Shown: one piece after another, positions 10,053 through 18,216 of the stretch
Layout: each line of letters starts with the position of its first letter
Position numbering within the stretch: the first letter of the stretch is position 1
Assembly: GCF_013213835.1 (NCBI RefSeq)
Contig: NZ_JABSSU010000002.1
Span: forward strand, 46,837-110,836
Reading direction: 5' to 3'
Source of the DNA: Winogradskyella sp.
GTDB taxonomy: Bacteria; Bacteroidota; Bacteroidia; Flavobacteriales; Flavobacteriaceae
DNA: 64,000 nt
The notes under the pieces: generated by a model
The model's database searches: none
What the model saw: the letters and a program-made list of their open reading frames with translations, nothing else
Told to the model about the DNA's origin: nothing
Made by a program: the position numbers and the translations under genes

Positions 10053-10739
10053 ATGCCACAAACCTCAGTTGTTTCATTTTTTAAATACAAAGGCTTTAGA
10101 AATAAATGGCAAGCCCTCGGCCGCATGGGTAGACCACCTTTATTAAAATCAACAATAGAAGGTTTATCTTTTTGGAAAGCATTGGGAAGTGGAAGTGGCA
10201 ATGGTTTTTCAATTTGGCCAGACTTCTCAACATTTGGCTTATTAACTGTTTTTAATTCTGAGCGTGATGCTAAAACATTCCTAGCCTCTCATATAATGGA
10301 TGAATACACTAAGGATAGTGAAAATTTCAGCCATATATTAATGCATACCGTGAAAGCCCATGGCGAATGGAGTAAACAATCACCATTTCAATCTAGTGCA
10401 AAATTTAACCAATCTAAACCACTCGCGGTGATTACACGGGCTACTATTAAACCAAAACTGGCTTATAAATTTTGGAAATATGTACCATCGGTTTCAAAAT
10501 CAATGGACGGACATAAAGGACTTATTTATTCTAAAGGAATTGGTGAATGGCCAATTTTAATGCAGGCCACATTTTCACTTTGGCAAAAAGGTGAAGATAT
10601 GATGGCTTATGCCTATAAGAACCAAAAGCACGCCGATATGGTTAAAAAAACTAGAGAGCTAGGTTGGTATTCAGAAGAATTGTTTTCTAGGTTTCATCCT
10701 TTTGAAATACAAGGTAACCTCATCGATTTTAAGATGTAA
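10053..10739 (+). CDS. CrtA-like (spheroidene monooxygenase family) protein
   Basis: A 228-residue protein resembling the spheroidene monooxygenase family, haem enzymes that oxidise carotenoid ends in phototrophs. Supporting features are the N-terminal MGRPPL segment, a central FWPDFSTFGLLT-like region, and the C-terminal SLWQKGEDMMAYAY and GWYSEELFSRF motifs typical of the family. Flavobacteria often carry such a protein without making spheroidene, so carotenoid modification is only one possibility. It forms a tight pair with the M14 peptidase, and its 3' end overlaps the rimO 3' end by 11 bases. Confidence 0.7.
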   Translation: MPQTSVVSFFKYKGFRNKWQALGRMGRPPLLKSTIEGLSFWKALGSGSGNGFSIWPDFSTFGLLTVFNSERDAKTFLASHIMDEYTKDSENFSHILMHTVKAHGEWSKQSPFQSSAKFNQSKPLAVITRATIKPKLAYKFWKYVPSVSKSMDGHKGLIYSKGIGEWPILMQATFSLWQKGEDMMAYAYKNQKHADMVKKTRELGWYSEELFSRFHPFEIQGNLIDFKM

Positions 10740-12033
10740 CCTCACCGTATAGATCGAAATCTTCGGCTTCTACAATCTTTACTGTGGTAAATTCACCGGT
10801 TTTTAAATAAGTAGCAGTGGCATCGATTAAGACTTCGTTATCAACATCTGGTGAATCAAATTCTGAACGTCCAACAAAATAATTACCTTCTTTTCTATCA
10901 ATAACTACTTTAAATTCTTGACCTATTTTCTGCTGGTTTAATTCCCAAGAGATTTGAGATTGAATTTCCATAATCTCATTGGCACGTTGCAGTTTGACTT
11001 CTTCAGGTACATTATCTTCAAGATTATATGCATGTGTATTTTCTTCATGAGAATAGGTAAAACATCCTAAACGTTCAAAACGCATTTCTTTAACCCATTC
11101 TTTTAATGTCTGAAAGTCTTCTTCAGTTTCACCTGGATAACCCACAATCAAGGTTGTTCTTATCGTCATTTCTGGAACAGCAACTCTAAATTCTTTTAAA
11201 AGCTTGGTTGTTTTTTCTTTTGTAGTTCCACGACGCATACTCTTCAAAATAGAGTCAGATATATGCTGTAAAGGAATATCTAAATAGTTACAAATTTTTG
11301 GTTCACGCTTCATTACATCAAGAACATCCATAGGAAATCCTGTCGGAAATGCATAATGCAAACGAATCCAATCAATCCCTTCAACCTTTACTAAATTCTC
11401 AAGAAGCTCTGCTAGATTTCTTTTTTTGTATAAATCTAAACCGTAATAGGTTAAATCTTGAGCAATCAGGATTAATTCCTTTACTCCATTAGCAGCTAAT
11501 TTTTCAGCTTCAGTAACCAGTTCTTCTATGGGTGTACTCTTGTGTTTGCCGCGCATTAATGGAATAGCACAGAAACTACAAGGTCTATCACAACCTTCAG
11601 CAATCTTTAAATACGCGTAATTCTTAGGAGTGGTTGTTAAACGTTCACCTATGAGTTCGTGCTTATAGTCTGCACCAAGAGCTTTTAATAAACTTGGCAA
11701 TTCAGTAGTACCAAAATACTGATCTACATTAGGAATTTCTTTCTGCAAATCTGGTTTGTAGCGTTCACTCAAACATCCTGTAACAAAAACTTTATCTACA
11801 TCGCCCTCTTCTTTCTTTTGCATATAGTGTAAAATAGTATTCACACTTTCCTCTTTGGCATTATTAATAAAACCACAAGTATTAATAACTACAACATTAC
11901 CTTCTTGTTCGTGAACTACATCTTTTCCACTAGCTTTAAGCTGTCCCATTAACACTTCACTGTCATAAACATTCTTACTGCAACCGAGTGTTACAACATT
12001 AATTCTATTCTTTTTTAAAGTCTTTGTTCTCAT
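10729..12033 (-). CDS. rimO: Ribosomal protein S12 methylthiotransferase RimO
   Basis: A 434-residue radical SAM enzyme that methylthiolates the conserved aspartate of ribosomal protein S12. The N-terminal MTTase domain has Cys18, Cys53 and Cys87, which hold the auxiliary 4Fe-4S cluster. The radical SAM motif is Cys148, Cys152 and Cys155 in EGCDRPCSFC, and a C-terminal TRAM domain follows about residue 370. ATG at 12033 was chosen over a TTG at 12069, because a -7 element at 12054-12061 lies inside that extension. Confidence 0.96.
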   Translation of the reverse strand: MRTKTLKKNRINVVTLGCSKNVYDSEVLMGQLKASGKDVVHEQEGNVVVINTCGFINNAKEESVNTILHYMQKKEEGDVDKVFVTGCLSERYKPDLQKEIPNVDQYFGTTELPSLLKALGADYKHELIGERLTTTPKNYAYLKIAEGCDRPCSFCAIPLMRGKHKSTPIEELVTEAEKLAANGVKELILIAQDLTYYGLDLYKKRNLAELLENLVKVEGIDWIRLHYAFPTGFPMDVLDVMKREPKICNYLDIPLQHISDSILKSMRRGTTKEKTTKLLKEFRVAVPEMTIRTTLIVGYPGETEEDFQTLKEWVKEMRFERLGCFTYSHEENTHAYNLEDNVPEEVKLQRANEIMEIQSQISWELNQQKIGQEFKVVIDRKEGNYFVGRSEFDSPDVDNEVLIDATATYLKTGEFTTVKIVEAEDFDLYGEVTS

Positions 12034-12053
12034 ACCTTCAATAAAACAGTGCG

Positions 12054-12061
12054 CAAAGATA
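12054..12061 (-). promoter_or_regulatory. -7 promoter element for rimO
   Basis: The minus strand reads TATCTTTG, a perfect TAnnTTTG, 20 bases before the rimO ATG. A matching -33 element at 19-21 bases is not evident. It implies a leader of roughly 15 bases. Confidence 0.45.
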
Positions 12062-12101
12062 AGGAACAAATTAGGATTTCAGATTGTTGATTTACGATTT
12101 A

Positions 12102-12122
12102 GGGATTTGGGATTTGGGATTT
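12102..12122. repeat. Tandem heptamer (gggattt) x3
   Basis: Three perfect head-to-tail copies of gggattt, followed by a partial copy (ggga) and preceded by a degenerate one. It lies in the 203-base gap between the rimO start and the serine hydrolase start. Such G-rich heptamer microsatellites can change copy number by slippage. Confidence 0.85.
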
Positions 12123-12236
12123 GGGAGTTCTAACTACAAACTATCTCTTCACACTTTTTACTTTACACCTAAAACTAAATAATGAAAAGAATTAAACCTT
12201 TTATATATTTATACGTCTAAAGTAGAAAATACCGAA

Positions 12237-13322
12237 ATGCGCTATATAAATTATCTAGTTTTGATATGGATCATGGTTGTTAGCCATTCATGTTCAAGCA
12301 ACAATGAGAATAATGATCCTAATGATAATAATCCACAAACTGAAGAGATTTATTATCCGCCTATAAACTCTGATATTTGGGAGACAAAAACAATCGCAGA
12401 TCTTAATTGGAATAACTCTGAACTGCAACCTCTACTAGATTATTTAGACAATAAAAACACAAAAAGCTTTATGATGCTTCATGATGGTAAAATTGTCGTG
12501 GAGCGTTATTTTAACGGCCATTCAAACACATCACCTTGGTATTGGGCTAGTGCCGGTAAAACCTTAACAACTGCAATGGCAGGAATTGCGGAAGATGAAG
12601 GAATTTTAGACATTAATAACAAAGTAGCAGACTATATCGGTACAGGTTGGACAAGTGCGCCTTTAGAAAAGGAAAACTTAATCACCTGTAAGCATCTTCT
12701 ATCGATGTCATCTGGTTTAGATGACAGTATTGGTGATGATACGTCACCTACAAATTTACAATTCGTCGCAGATGCTGGTACACGTTGGGCCTATCATAAT
12801 GTTTATGTAAAACTACAAGATGTAATATCTGCTGCAAGCAACCAAAGTTGGTCTAATTACTTCAATACGAAATTGAAAAATAAAATAGGAATGACAGGCG
12901 CTTGGTTACAAAATAATGATTTTAATGTGTATTGGAGTACTTCTCGAAGTATGGCAAGATTCGGTCTGCTAATTTATGCAAATGGTAAATGGCAAGATGA
13001 ACAAATCATACCTGAAGCCTATTTAAGTGAAGCCACAAATACTTCTCAAAACCTTAACAAATCTTATGGTTACATGTGGTGGCTGAATGGCAAATCATCG
13101 TTTAGATCGCCACAAACACAAATTGAATTTACAGGTGAACTCATTCCTAATGCACCAAACGATATGTATGCAGCCTTAGGTAAAAATGACCAAAAAATCT
13201 ATATTGTACCTAGTAAAAAACTCGTTGTCCTAAGAATGGGTGAAGCCGCTGATACCGAAAACTTCGCTTTATCTAATTTTGATAATGAGCTTTGGGAAAA
13301 AATCAACGCACTTATTAATTAG
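12237..13322 (+). CDS. Beta-lactamase-fold serine hydrolase, probable lipoprotein
   Basis: A 361-residue member of the class C beta-lactamase/penicillin-binding-protein-like hydrolases. The catalytic SxxK is Ser105-Ala-Gly-Lys108, and a YxN-type motif appears in AYHNVY near residue 185. An N-terminal hydrophobic stretch followed by HSCSSN (Cys19) suggests a lipoprotein, although the lipobox is weak at the -3 position. An Asn/Asp-rich linker (about 22-35) follows, as usual for exported Bacteroidota lipoproteins. Substrate is unknown. Its stop overlaps the stop of the convergent amidase gene by 4 bases. Confidence 0.82.
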   Translation: MRYINYLVLIWIMVVSHSCSSNNENNDPNDNNPQTEEIYYPPINSDIWETKTIADLNWNNSELQPLLDYLDNKNTKSFMMLHDGKIVVERYFNGHSNTSPWYWASAGKTLTTAMAGIAEDEGILDINNKVADYIGTGWTSAPLEKENLITCKHLLSMSSGLDDSIGDDTSPTNLQFVADAGTRWAYHNVYVKLQDVISAASNQSWSNYFNTKLKNKIGMTGAWLQNNDFNVYWSTSRSMARFGLLIYANGKWQDEQIIPEAYLSEATNTSQNLNKSYGYMWWLNGKSSFRSPQTQIEFTGELIPNAPNDMYAALGKNDQKIYIVPSKKLVVLRMGEAADTENFALSNFDNELWEKINALIN

Positions 13323-14977
13323 TTATAATCTTTAGGAGCTTTTCTCGCTTTAGAAGCTTGCTCATAAATATAAGCCCATTCAAGTAGTTGTTTTTCTTTA
13401 AGTGATTTCGAAATAAAAGTTAAACCCTTTGGGACTCCTGTTTTTGTATAACCCATAGGAACCGTTATTGCAGGATACTCAGCAACTGCAGCATAAGCAG
13501 CGTGATAGTTATTAATTGAAAGGTATCCATCTAAATTATTTTGCTTCATAGGAACATCAAAAAACTGTTTCCCATTGGTTTTTAAAGTATCCTTTATCTT
13601 TTCTAAAAAAACCTCATCGCCATTATCATTAACAATACCTCTGAACAGACTTTGCCCATAAGGCATTGTGCTAACTGAGTCTTTAGAATTAAAAGCCATG
13701 ACATCAGCTACTGTTCTTAATTTAATACTGGAATTTGCATAACTCTCCATGTAATTTGGCAAATCCTTTTTCATATCTATATTCAGTAAATTGATAAAAT
13801 TAGGTAGGTTTATATCTTGCTCTTCTATTTCTACAATTTGAGCACCTTGAAGTTTTAAAACTTCAACTGCTTTATTGAACAATGAGTCATTCATTAGAGA
13901 CTTAGGTGCACCAAAACGTTTTCCTTGTAAATTTGCTTCTTGAATCTTTTCTGTATAAAATCCTGAATCCCAAAGAATCATAAATGATTTAGAATCTGAG
14001 ACATCTTCTCCAAAAATGGCATCAAGTACAATAGCATTATCTATTACAAATCTAGTAATTGGCCCTGCTGTATCTAATGTAGAAGAGATTGGCACTACTC
14101 CACTTCGACTTACTAAACCTACAGTTGGTTTTAAACCAACAACTGAGTTTTGACTTGCTGGTGATAGAATTGAACCAGCGGTTTCACTGCCAATAGTAGC
14201 GGCCGCAAAATTGGCGGATGCCGAAACTCCACTACCAGAACTAGAACCACCAGTATCGATAATTTCTCGCCCATAAGGATTTAAGGTTTGACCACCAATT
14301 GCCGAATAACCACTTGGACAAGAACCGCAAAAGAAATATGCCCATTCACTCAAGTTTGCTTTACCTAAAATTAATGCACCTTTTGATTTCAATTGTTTTA
14401 CTAAAAACGCGTCTTCAGTTATATTATCTTTTAAGGCGACAGCACCAGCTGTTGTTGGCATACCTGAAGCATTTATATTATCTTTTAAAAGGATTGGCAT
14501 TCCATATATTAAATGATTTTCATCGCTAGCCTGATCTAAAGCTTTTGCTTCTTTAATCACATTTGGATTAATTGAAATTACTGAATTTAGTGATAAGTTA
14601 TTTTCCCTGTCGAACTTTCTGATACGATATAAATAAAATTTTGTCAATGCTACATAATCAAATTTACCTTCTGAAATGTGCTTTTGAAGTTTTGGAATAT
14701 CTTGTTCTAAAATTAATGGCTTTAAACGCTCATAATCTGCTTTAGTAAAATCTTCCATCTGAAGATTGATTTCTGCCCAAATATCTGATTTAGAAATATG
14801 CTTAGAATCTAAGACTTTAAATTTGACATCTTTAGTTGAAATAGCATCTAAATCTGAAGAATCTTGACTGTATTCAACAGTTTCTGATTTGGATACAGGT
14901 TCTCTAGCGTCTCGAGAAGTAGAATCTTTGCATGAATAGACTAATAGAAAAATGAAAATGATAAATAAAAATCGCAT
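13319..14977 (-). CDS. Amidase signature family lipoprotein
   Basis: A 552-residue protein with a clear lipoprotein signal (hydrophobic 3-14, VYSC with Cys16). The amidase-signature Ser-cisSer-Lys triad is recognisable: Lys165 in PILLKDN, the cis-serine in GGSSSGSG near 245, and nucleophile Ser269 in ETAGSILSP. Family members hydrolyse amides; being exported, it probably acts on a small amide in the periplasm and is not GatA. The frame extends to a TTG at 15004, but ATG at 14977 gives the signal peptide directly at the N-terminus and the extension runs into the ftsY terminator. Confidence 0.88.
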   Translation of the reverse strand: MRFLFIIFIFLLVYSCKDSTSRDAREPVSKSETVEYSQDSSDLDAISTKDVKFKVLDSKHISKSDIWAEINLQMEDFTKADYERLKPLILEQDIPKLQKHISEGKFDYVALTKFYLYRIRKFDRENNLSLNSVISINPNVIKEAKALDQASDENHLIYGMPILLKDNINASGMPTTAGAVALKDNITEDAFLVKQLKSKGALILGKANLSEWAYFFCGSCPSGYSAIGGQTLNPYGREIIDTGGSSSGSGVSASANFAAATIGSETAGSILSPASQNSVVGLKPTVGLVSRSGVVPISSTLDTAGPITRFVIDNAIVLDAIFGEDVSDSKSFMILWDSGFYTEKIQEANLQGKRFGAPKSLMNDSLFNKAVEVLKLQGAQIVEIEEQDINLPNFINLLNIDMKKDLPNYMESYANSSIKLRTVADVMAFNSKDSVSTMPYGQSLFRGIVNDNGDEVFLEKIKDTLKTNGKQFFDVPMKQNNLDGYLSINNYHAAYAAVAEYPAITVPMGYTKTGVPKGLTFISKSLKEKQLLEWAYIYEQASKARKAPKDYN

Positions 14978-15006
14978 GGTAAGTGTATTTCTATAAAAAT
15001 ACAAAA

Positions 15007-15040
15007 AGCCCTATTAGATTTCAAATCAGCTAATAGGGCT
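15007..15040 (-). terminator. Terminator downstream of ftsY
   Basis: Perfect 11-base arms AGCCCTATTAG (15007-15017) and CTAATAGGGCT (15030-15040) enclose a 12-base loop. On the minus strand the hairpin runs straight into TTTTTGT, so it terminates ftsY transcription before the amidase gene. Confidence 0.85.
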
Positions 15041-15056
15041 CAGTTTATTTATTAAG

Positions 15057-15076
15057 ATTCCTGATCTTGCAGGAAT
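15057..15076. repeat. Short dispersed palindrome (ATTCCTG/CAGGAAT class)
   Basis: Arms ATTCCTG and CAGGAAT enclose a 6-base loop. It resembles the copy at 20125-20144. It lies between the ftsY stop and its terminator, so it would be part of the ftsY 3' UTR. Confidence 0.6.
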
Positions 15077-15080
15077 TATT

Positions 15081-16055
15081 TTATTTAAAGAAAGAATCTA
15101 CAAACTCATATTTATTAAATACTTGCAAATCTTCGATGCCTTCCCCAACTCCAATATATTTTACAGGTATTTTAAACTGGTCAGAAATACCAATAACAAC
15201 TCCACCTTTTGCTGTTCCATCTAGCTTTGTAACAGCTAATGATGTTACTTCTGTTGCAGCAGTAAATTGCTTAGCTTGCTCAAATGCATTTTGACCTGTT
15301 GAACCATCTAAAACCAAGAGTACATCATGAGGCGCATCCCCAACAACCTTCTGCATTACTCGTTTTACTTTAGACAACTCATTCATTAAGTTAACCTTAT
15401 TGTGTAAACGACCAGCTGTATCTATGATAATAACATCTGCATTTTGGTTAACACCAGATTGTAAAGCATCGAAAGCTACTGAAGCAGGATCTGAGCCCAT
15501 TTCTTGTTTTACCATTGGTATATCTACACGATCTGCCCAAACTTGCAATTGATCAATAGCCGCAGCCCTAAAAGTATCTGCTGCACCCAGCACGACATTC
15601 AAACCTTTATTTTTAAACTGATACGCCAACTTACCAATTGTTGTTGTTTTACCAACACCATTAACTCCTACAACCATTAAAACATATGGTGTTTTTGTTC
15701 CATCTTCTTGTTTTGGTAATTCCGGAATTGTGTAATCTGTATCTTCACCAGAATTGGTTTCTGATAATAAACCAGCAATCTCCTCTCTTAGAATTTTATT
15801 TAACTCAGAAGTTCCAAGATATTTATCTCTCGCAACGCGTTCTTCTATGCGTTCTATAACCTTTAAAGTCGTATTAACTCCAACATCACTGGTTACTAAT
15901 ACTTCTTCGAGGTTATCTAAGACATCATCATCTACTTTAGACTTACCTGCAACCGCCTTGTTTAGCTTTGTAAAAAAGGAGGATTTAGATTTTTCTAAAC
16001 CTTTATCAAGTGTTTCTTTCTTTTCCGATGAAAAGATTTTCTTAAAAAAACTCAT
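15081..16055 (-). CDS. ftsY: Signal recognition particle receptor FtsY
   Basis: A 324-residue SRP-type GTPase with an N domain at about 25-100 and a G domain after 120. The P-loop is GVNGVGKTTT (130-139); DTFRAAA, DTAGR and TKLDGTAKGG follow in the expected order. It docks ribosome-SRP complexes at the inner membrane for co-translational insertion. It lacks the long acidic A domain of E. coli FtsY, as is normal in Bacteroidota. It has its own promoter at 16131-16161 and a terminator at 15007-15040, so it can be expressed apart from the ribosomal genes upstream. Confidence 0.97.
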   Translation of the reverse strand: MSFFKKIFSSEKKETLDKGLEKSKSSFFTKLNKAVAGKSKVDDDVLDNLEEVLVTSDVGVNTTLKVIERIEERVARDKYLGTSELNKILREEIAGLLSETNSGEDTDYTIPELPKQEDGTKTPYVLMVVGVNGVGKTTTIGKLAYQFKNKGLNVVLGAADTFRAAAIDQLQVWADRVDIPMVKQEMGSDPASVAFDALQSGVNQNADVIIIDTAGRLHNKVNLMNELSKVKRVMQKVVGDAPHDVLLVLDGSTGQNAFEQAKQFTAATEVTSLAVTKLDGTAKGGVVIGISDQFKIPVKYIGVGEGIEDLQVFNKYEFVDSFFK

Positions 16056-16130
16056 TCAATATTCTATTTGCTTTGACTAAAGCAATAATCTTGCCCTTGG
16101 CTGGAAACTGCTAAGTTGTCATATAGGGCT

Positions 16131-16161
16131 CAAATATAGCCATAAAAAAACTGCTTTCAAA
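16131..16161 (-). promoter_or_regulatory. ftsY promoter, TTTG-N19-TATATTTG
   Basis: On the minus strand TTTG (16161-16158) is followed by exactly 19 bases and then TATATTTG (16138-16131), a perfect match to the Bacteroidota housekeeping consensus. The -33 element lies inside the terminator hairpin at 16147-16174. The predicted leader to the ATG at 16055 is about 70 bases and contains a small hairpin, TGCTTT-AGTC-AAAGCA. Confidence 0.8.
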
Positions 16162-16174
16162 TGAAAGCAGTTTT
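16147..16174. terminator. Terminator of the rpmB-rpmG-DUF4295 operon
   Basis: Perfect 13-base arms AAAACTGCTTTCA (16147-16159) and TGAAAGCAGTTTT (16162-16174) flank a 2-base centre. On the minus strand a T-run of seven follows. It stands between the DUF4295 stop and the ftsY -7 element and shares bases with the ftsY -33 element. Confidence 0.8.
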
Positions 16175-16199
16175 GTAAATCTATATCTCTATAATAAGA

Positions 16200-16352
16200 T
16201 TATTTCTTATTTAAAAAGTCATTGACAAATTCTGGTGCCATTACTGATTCTACAAACATGTATGCTCCAGTTTTTGGTGATTTCACCATTTTGATAGCTT
16301 TTGTCAAACGCTTAGATCCTGTCTGTAAAGATGCTACTGATTTCTTTGCCAT
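16200..16352 (-). CDS. DUF4295 small ribosome-associated protein (probable bL38)
   Basis: Translated by hand from the ATG at 16350-16352, this is a 50-residue basic protein beginning MAKKSVASLQ and ending NDFLNKK. It matches DUF4295, a Bacteroidota-specific family always found next to rpmG. From memory, a novel large-subunit protein named bL38 was reported in the Flavobacterium johnsoniae ribosome structure, and I believe it is this family; I cannot verify that here. It follows rpmG by 6 bases in one operon. Confidence 0.85.
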   Translation of the reverse strand: MAKKSVASLQTGSKRLTKAIKMVKSPKTGAYMFVESVMAPEFVNDFLNKK

Positions 16353-16358
16353 GATTTA

Positions 16359-16541
16359 TTATTTTATCTCTTTATGTACTGTCATACGCTTAAGGATAGG
16401 ATTAAATTTCTTAATCTCCATACGACCTGGCGTATTCTTTTTGTTCTTTGTTGTGATATATCTTGAAGTTCCTGGTTGACCAGAAGCCTTGTGCTCTGTG
16501 CACTCTAAGATAACTTGTATTCTATTTCCTTTCTTTGCCAT
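16359..16541 (-). CDS. rpmG: 50S ribosomal protein L33
   Basis: A 60-residue basic protein typical of bacterial bL33 ([27 protein letters not shown]). It lacks the CxxC zinc ribbon of the zinc-containing paralogues; only one cysteine (ILECTE) is present. It is the second gene of the rpmB-rpmG-DUF4295 operon, 26 bases after rpmB. Confidence 0.97.
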   Translation of the reverse strand: MAKKGNRIQVILECTEHKASGQPGTSRYITTKNKKNTPGRMEIKKFNPILKRMTVHKEIK

Positions 16542-16567
16542 CGTAAATTGACTTTAATCGAATGCTA

Positions 16568-16804
16568 TTATTTGTAAAAACCTTTTGCTTTAGCTTCCTT
16601 TAATGCTGCAGAGATACCAATTTTGTTGATAGTCTTTAATGCTGCTGTAGAAACCTTAAGCGTTACCCACTTATCTTCTTCTGGAATGTAAAAACGCTTC
16701 TTAATTAAGTTAGCGTTAAACTTGCGCTTAGTTTTATTCATGGCGTGAGAAACGTTGTTTCCAACCATTGCTTTTTTCCCAGTAAGTTCACAAACTCTTG
16801 ACAT
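16568..16804 (-). CDS. rpmB: 50S ribosomal protein L28
   Basis: A 78-residue bL28 beginning MSRVCELTGKKAM with the typical NNVSHAMNKTKRKF segment. One N-terminal cysteine is present and no full zinc site. It is the first gene of the ribosomal operon, with an AT-rich leader of about 118 bases between the predicted transcription start and its ATG. Confidence 0.97.
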   Translation of the reverse strand: MSRVCELTGKKAMVGNNVSHAMNKTKRKFNANLIKKRFYIPEEDKWVTLKVSTAALKTINKIGISAALKEAKAKGFYK

Positions 16805-16928
16805 TGTATTCTTTCTTTAGGTGTGTTATTCTTTTCTGTTGATTTTACCAATTTTAATTTAAAGTATTTTCAAACCTTAATTCGTGTAAAATCATAACAT
16901 CCGAAAAAGGATATTTCAAAACAGGGTG

Positions 16929-16959
16929 CAAATTTAGTAAAACTTTACATTTCAACAAA
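16929..16959 (-). promoter_or_regulatory. rpmB operon promoter, TTTG-N19-TAAATTTG
   Basis: On the minus strand TTTG (16959-16956), exactly 19 bases, then TAAATTTG (16936-16929): a full consensus match. It lies just downstream of the cinA stop and upstream of the rpmB leader, where a small ATCC-loop-GGAT hairpin is visible. Confidence 0.85.
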
Positions 16960-16968
16960 TAGAAATGA

Positions 16969-18216
16969 TTACTTTTTTAAAATTTCTTTTCTAAGCATTT
17001 CAAAAGCCTTATTGGTGGCTTTATTAATAACCTTTTGGCGGTGATTACCGAAGTTAAATTCTTCAGAATACACGCCTTCATTTGTGGAGATAGCAATGCA
17101 AACTGTTCCTACCTCTGCATCGGACTCACCTTTTGTCGGACCTGCATTTCCCGTTGTACTAATTGCATAATCTGTATTAAACAAAGTTCTTACATTCTGT
17201 GCCATAGATTCAGCTACTTCCTTACTTACAACAGAATATGTTGTAATATCATCTTCTTTTACGTTTAATATATCAACCTTAGCCTCTGTAGCATAGCTTA
17301 CGACACTTCCCTTAAAATATGCCGAAGCACCTTCTATGGCTGTTATTGTTTGTGCAATTTTTCCACCGGTACAACTTTCTGCTATAGATATGGTTTTTCC
17401 TCTTGATTTTAACTCATTTCCAATCAGCTCTTCTATCGACGCATCTTCTTCGTAACCAACAAAAATATCTTGAATCTGAGGTAATAATGCTTCTACCTGT
17501 TTTTGAAGTTCAGCCTCCAAAACAGCTCTATTATTATGCTTCCCTGATAACCTTAATTTCACTCTACCCAGACTTGGTAGATATGCTAATTTAATAAAAC
17601 TTGGCAATGCATCTTCCCACGCTTCAATTCTATTCGCTATAGCACTTTCACCAAGACCTAAAGTAAGTGCAGTTCGATGTTTAATGAAAGGAAATTTAAA
17701 GGTTGCCCTCAATCTTGGAATAACGTCGTAAGTTATTAAAGCCTTCATTTCATATGGTACGCCTGGCAATGACACGAAGACCTTCCCATTGCGCTCTAAC
17801 CACATACCAGGCGCCGTACCAAACCTATTCTTTAATACTGTAGATTGTGATGGTACCAAAGCTTGGCGTCGGTTTAAATCTGAAATTGGGGTATTAATAT
17901 ATTTCTCAAAAAGGTGCTCTACATGAGCTAGTACATCTTTGTCTTCAATTAAAACATCATTGAAGTACTCACAAATAGTGTGTTTGGTAATATCATCCTT
18001 AGTTGGTCCTAAACCACCAGTGATAATAATAATGTCTGCGTTGCCTTCTGCTTCTTCAAGAGCTTTTAAAATATGTTCCTTATCATCTTGAACTGAAGTA
18101 ATTTGATAAACTGAAACACCTATTTTGTTGAATTCTTTACCTAGAAACGCAGAATTTGTATCTATGGTCTGACCAATGAGTATCTCATCGCCAATTGTAA
18201 TTATTTCGGCTTGCAT
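16969..18216 (-). CDS. cinA: CinA-like protein (nicotinamide-nucleotide amidase/ADP-ribose pyrophosphatase)
   Basis: A 415-residue protein with both CinA domains: the MoaB/MogA-like domain from the N-terminus (AEIITIGDEIL, TGGLGPTKDD near 65) and the C-terminal NMN amidohydrolase domain from about 260 (ESCTGGKIAQ, STTGNAGP). CinA proteins recycle pyridine nucleotides. The ATG directly abuts the stop of the Hpt gene, so the two are translationally linked. Confidence 0.93.
   Translation of the reverse strand: MQAEIITIGDEILIGQTIDTNSAFLGKEFNKIGVSVYQITSVQDDKEHILKALEEAEGNADIIIITGGLGPTKDDITKHTICEYFNDVLIEDKDVLAHVEHLFEKYINTPISDLNRRQALVPSQSTVLKNRFGTAPGMWLERNGKVFVSLPGVPYEMKALITYDVIPRLRATFKFPFIKHRTALTLGLGESAIANRIEAWEDALPSFIKLAYLPSLGRVKLRLSGKHNNRAVLEAELQKQVEALLPQIQDIFVGYEEDASIEELIGNELKSRGKTISIAESCTGGKIAQTITAIEGASAYFKGSVVSYATEAKVDILNVKEDDITTYSVVSKEVAESMAQNVRTLFNTDYAISTTGNAGPTKGESDAEVGTVCIAISTNEGVYSEEFNFGNHRQKVINKATNKAFEMLRKEILKK

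Noticed and set aside
12187..12220. AAACC ... CGTCTA motif before the serine hydrolase, resembling the ECF promoters
   Set aside because: The upstream element and the spacing both deviate, and the -10 part is only CGTCTA; too weak to list as a promoter.
15754..16080. 108-codon plus-strand open frame over the ftsY start
   Set aside because: Antisense to the conserved FtsY N domain and has no recognisable product.
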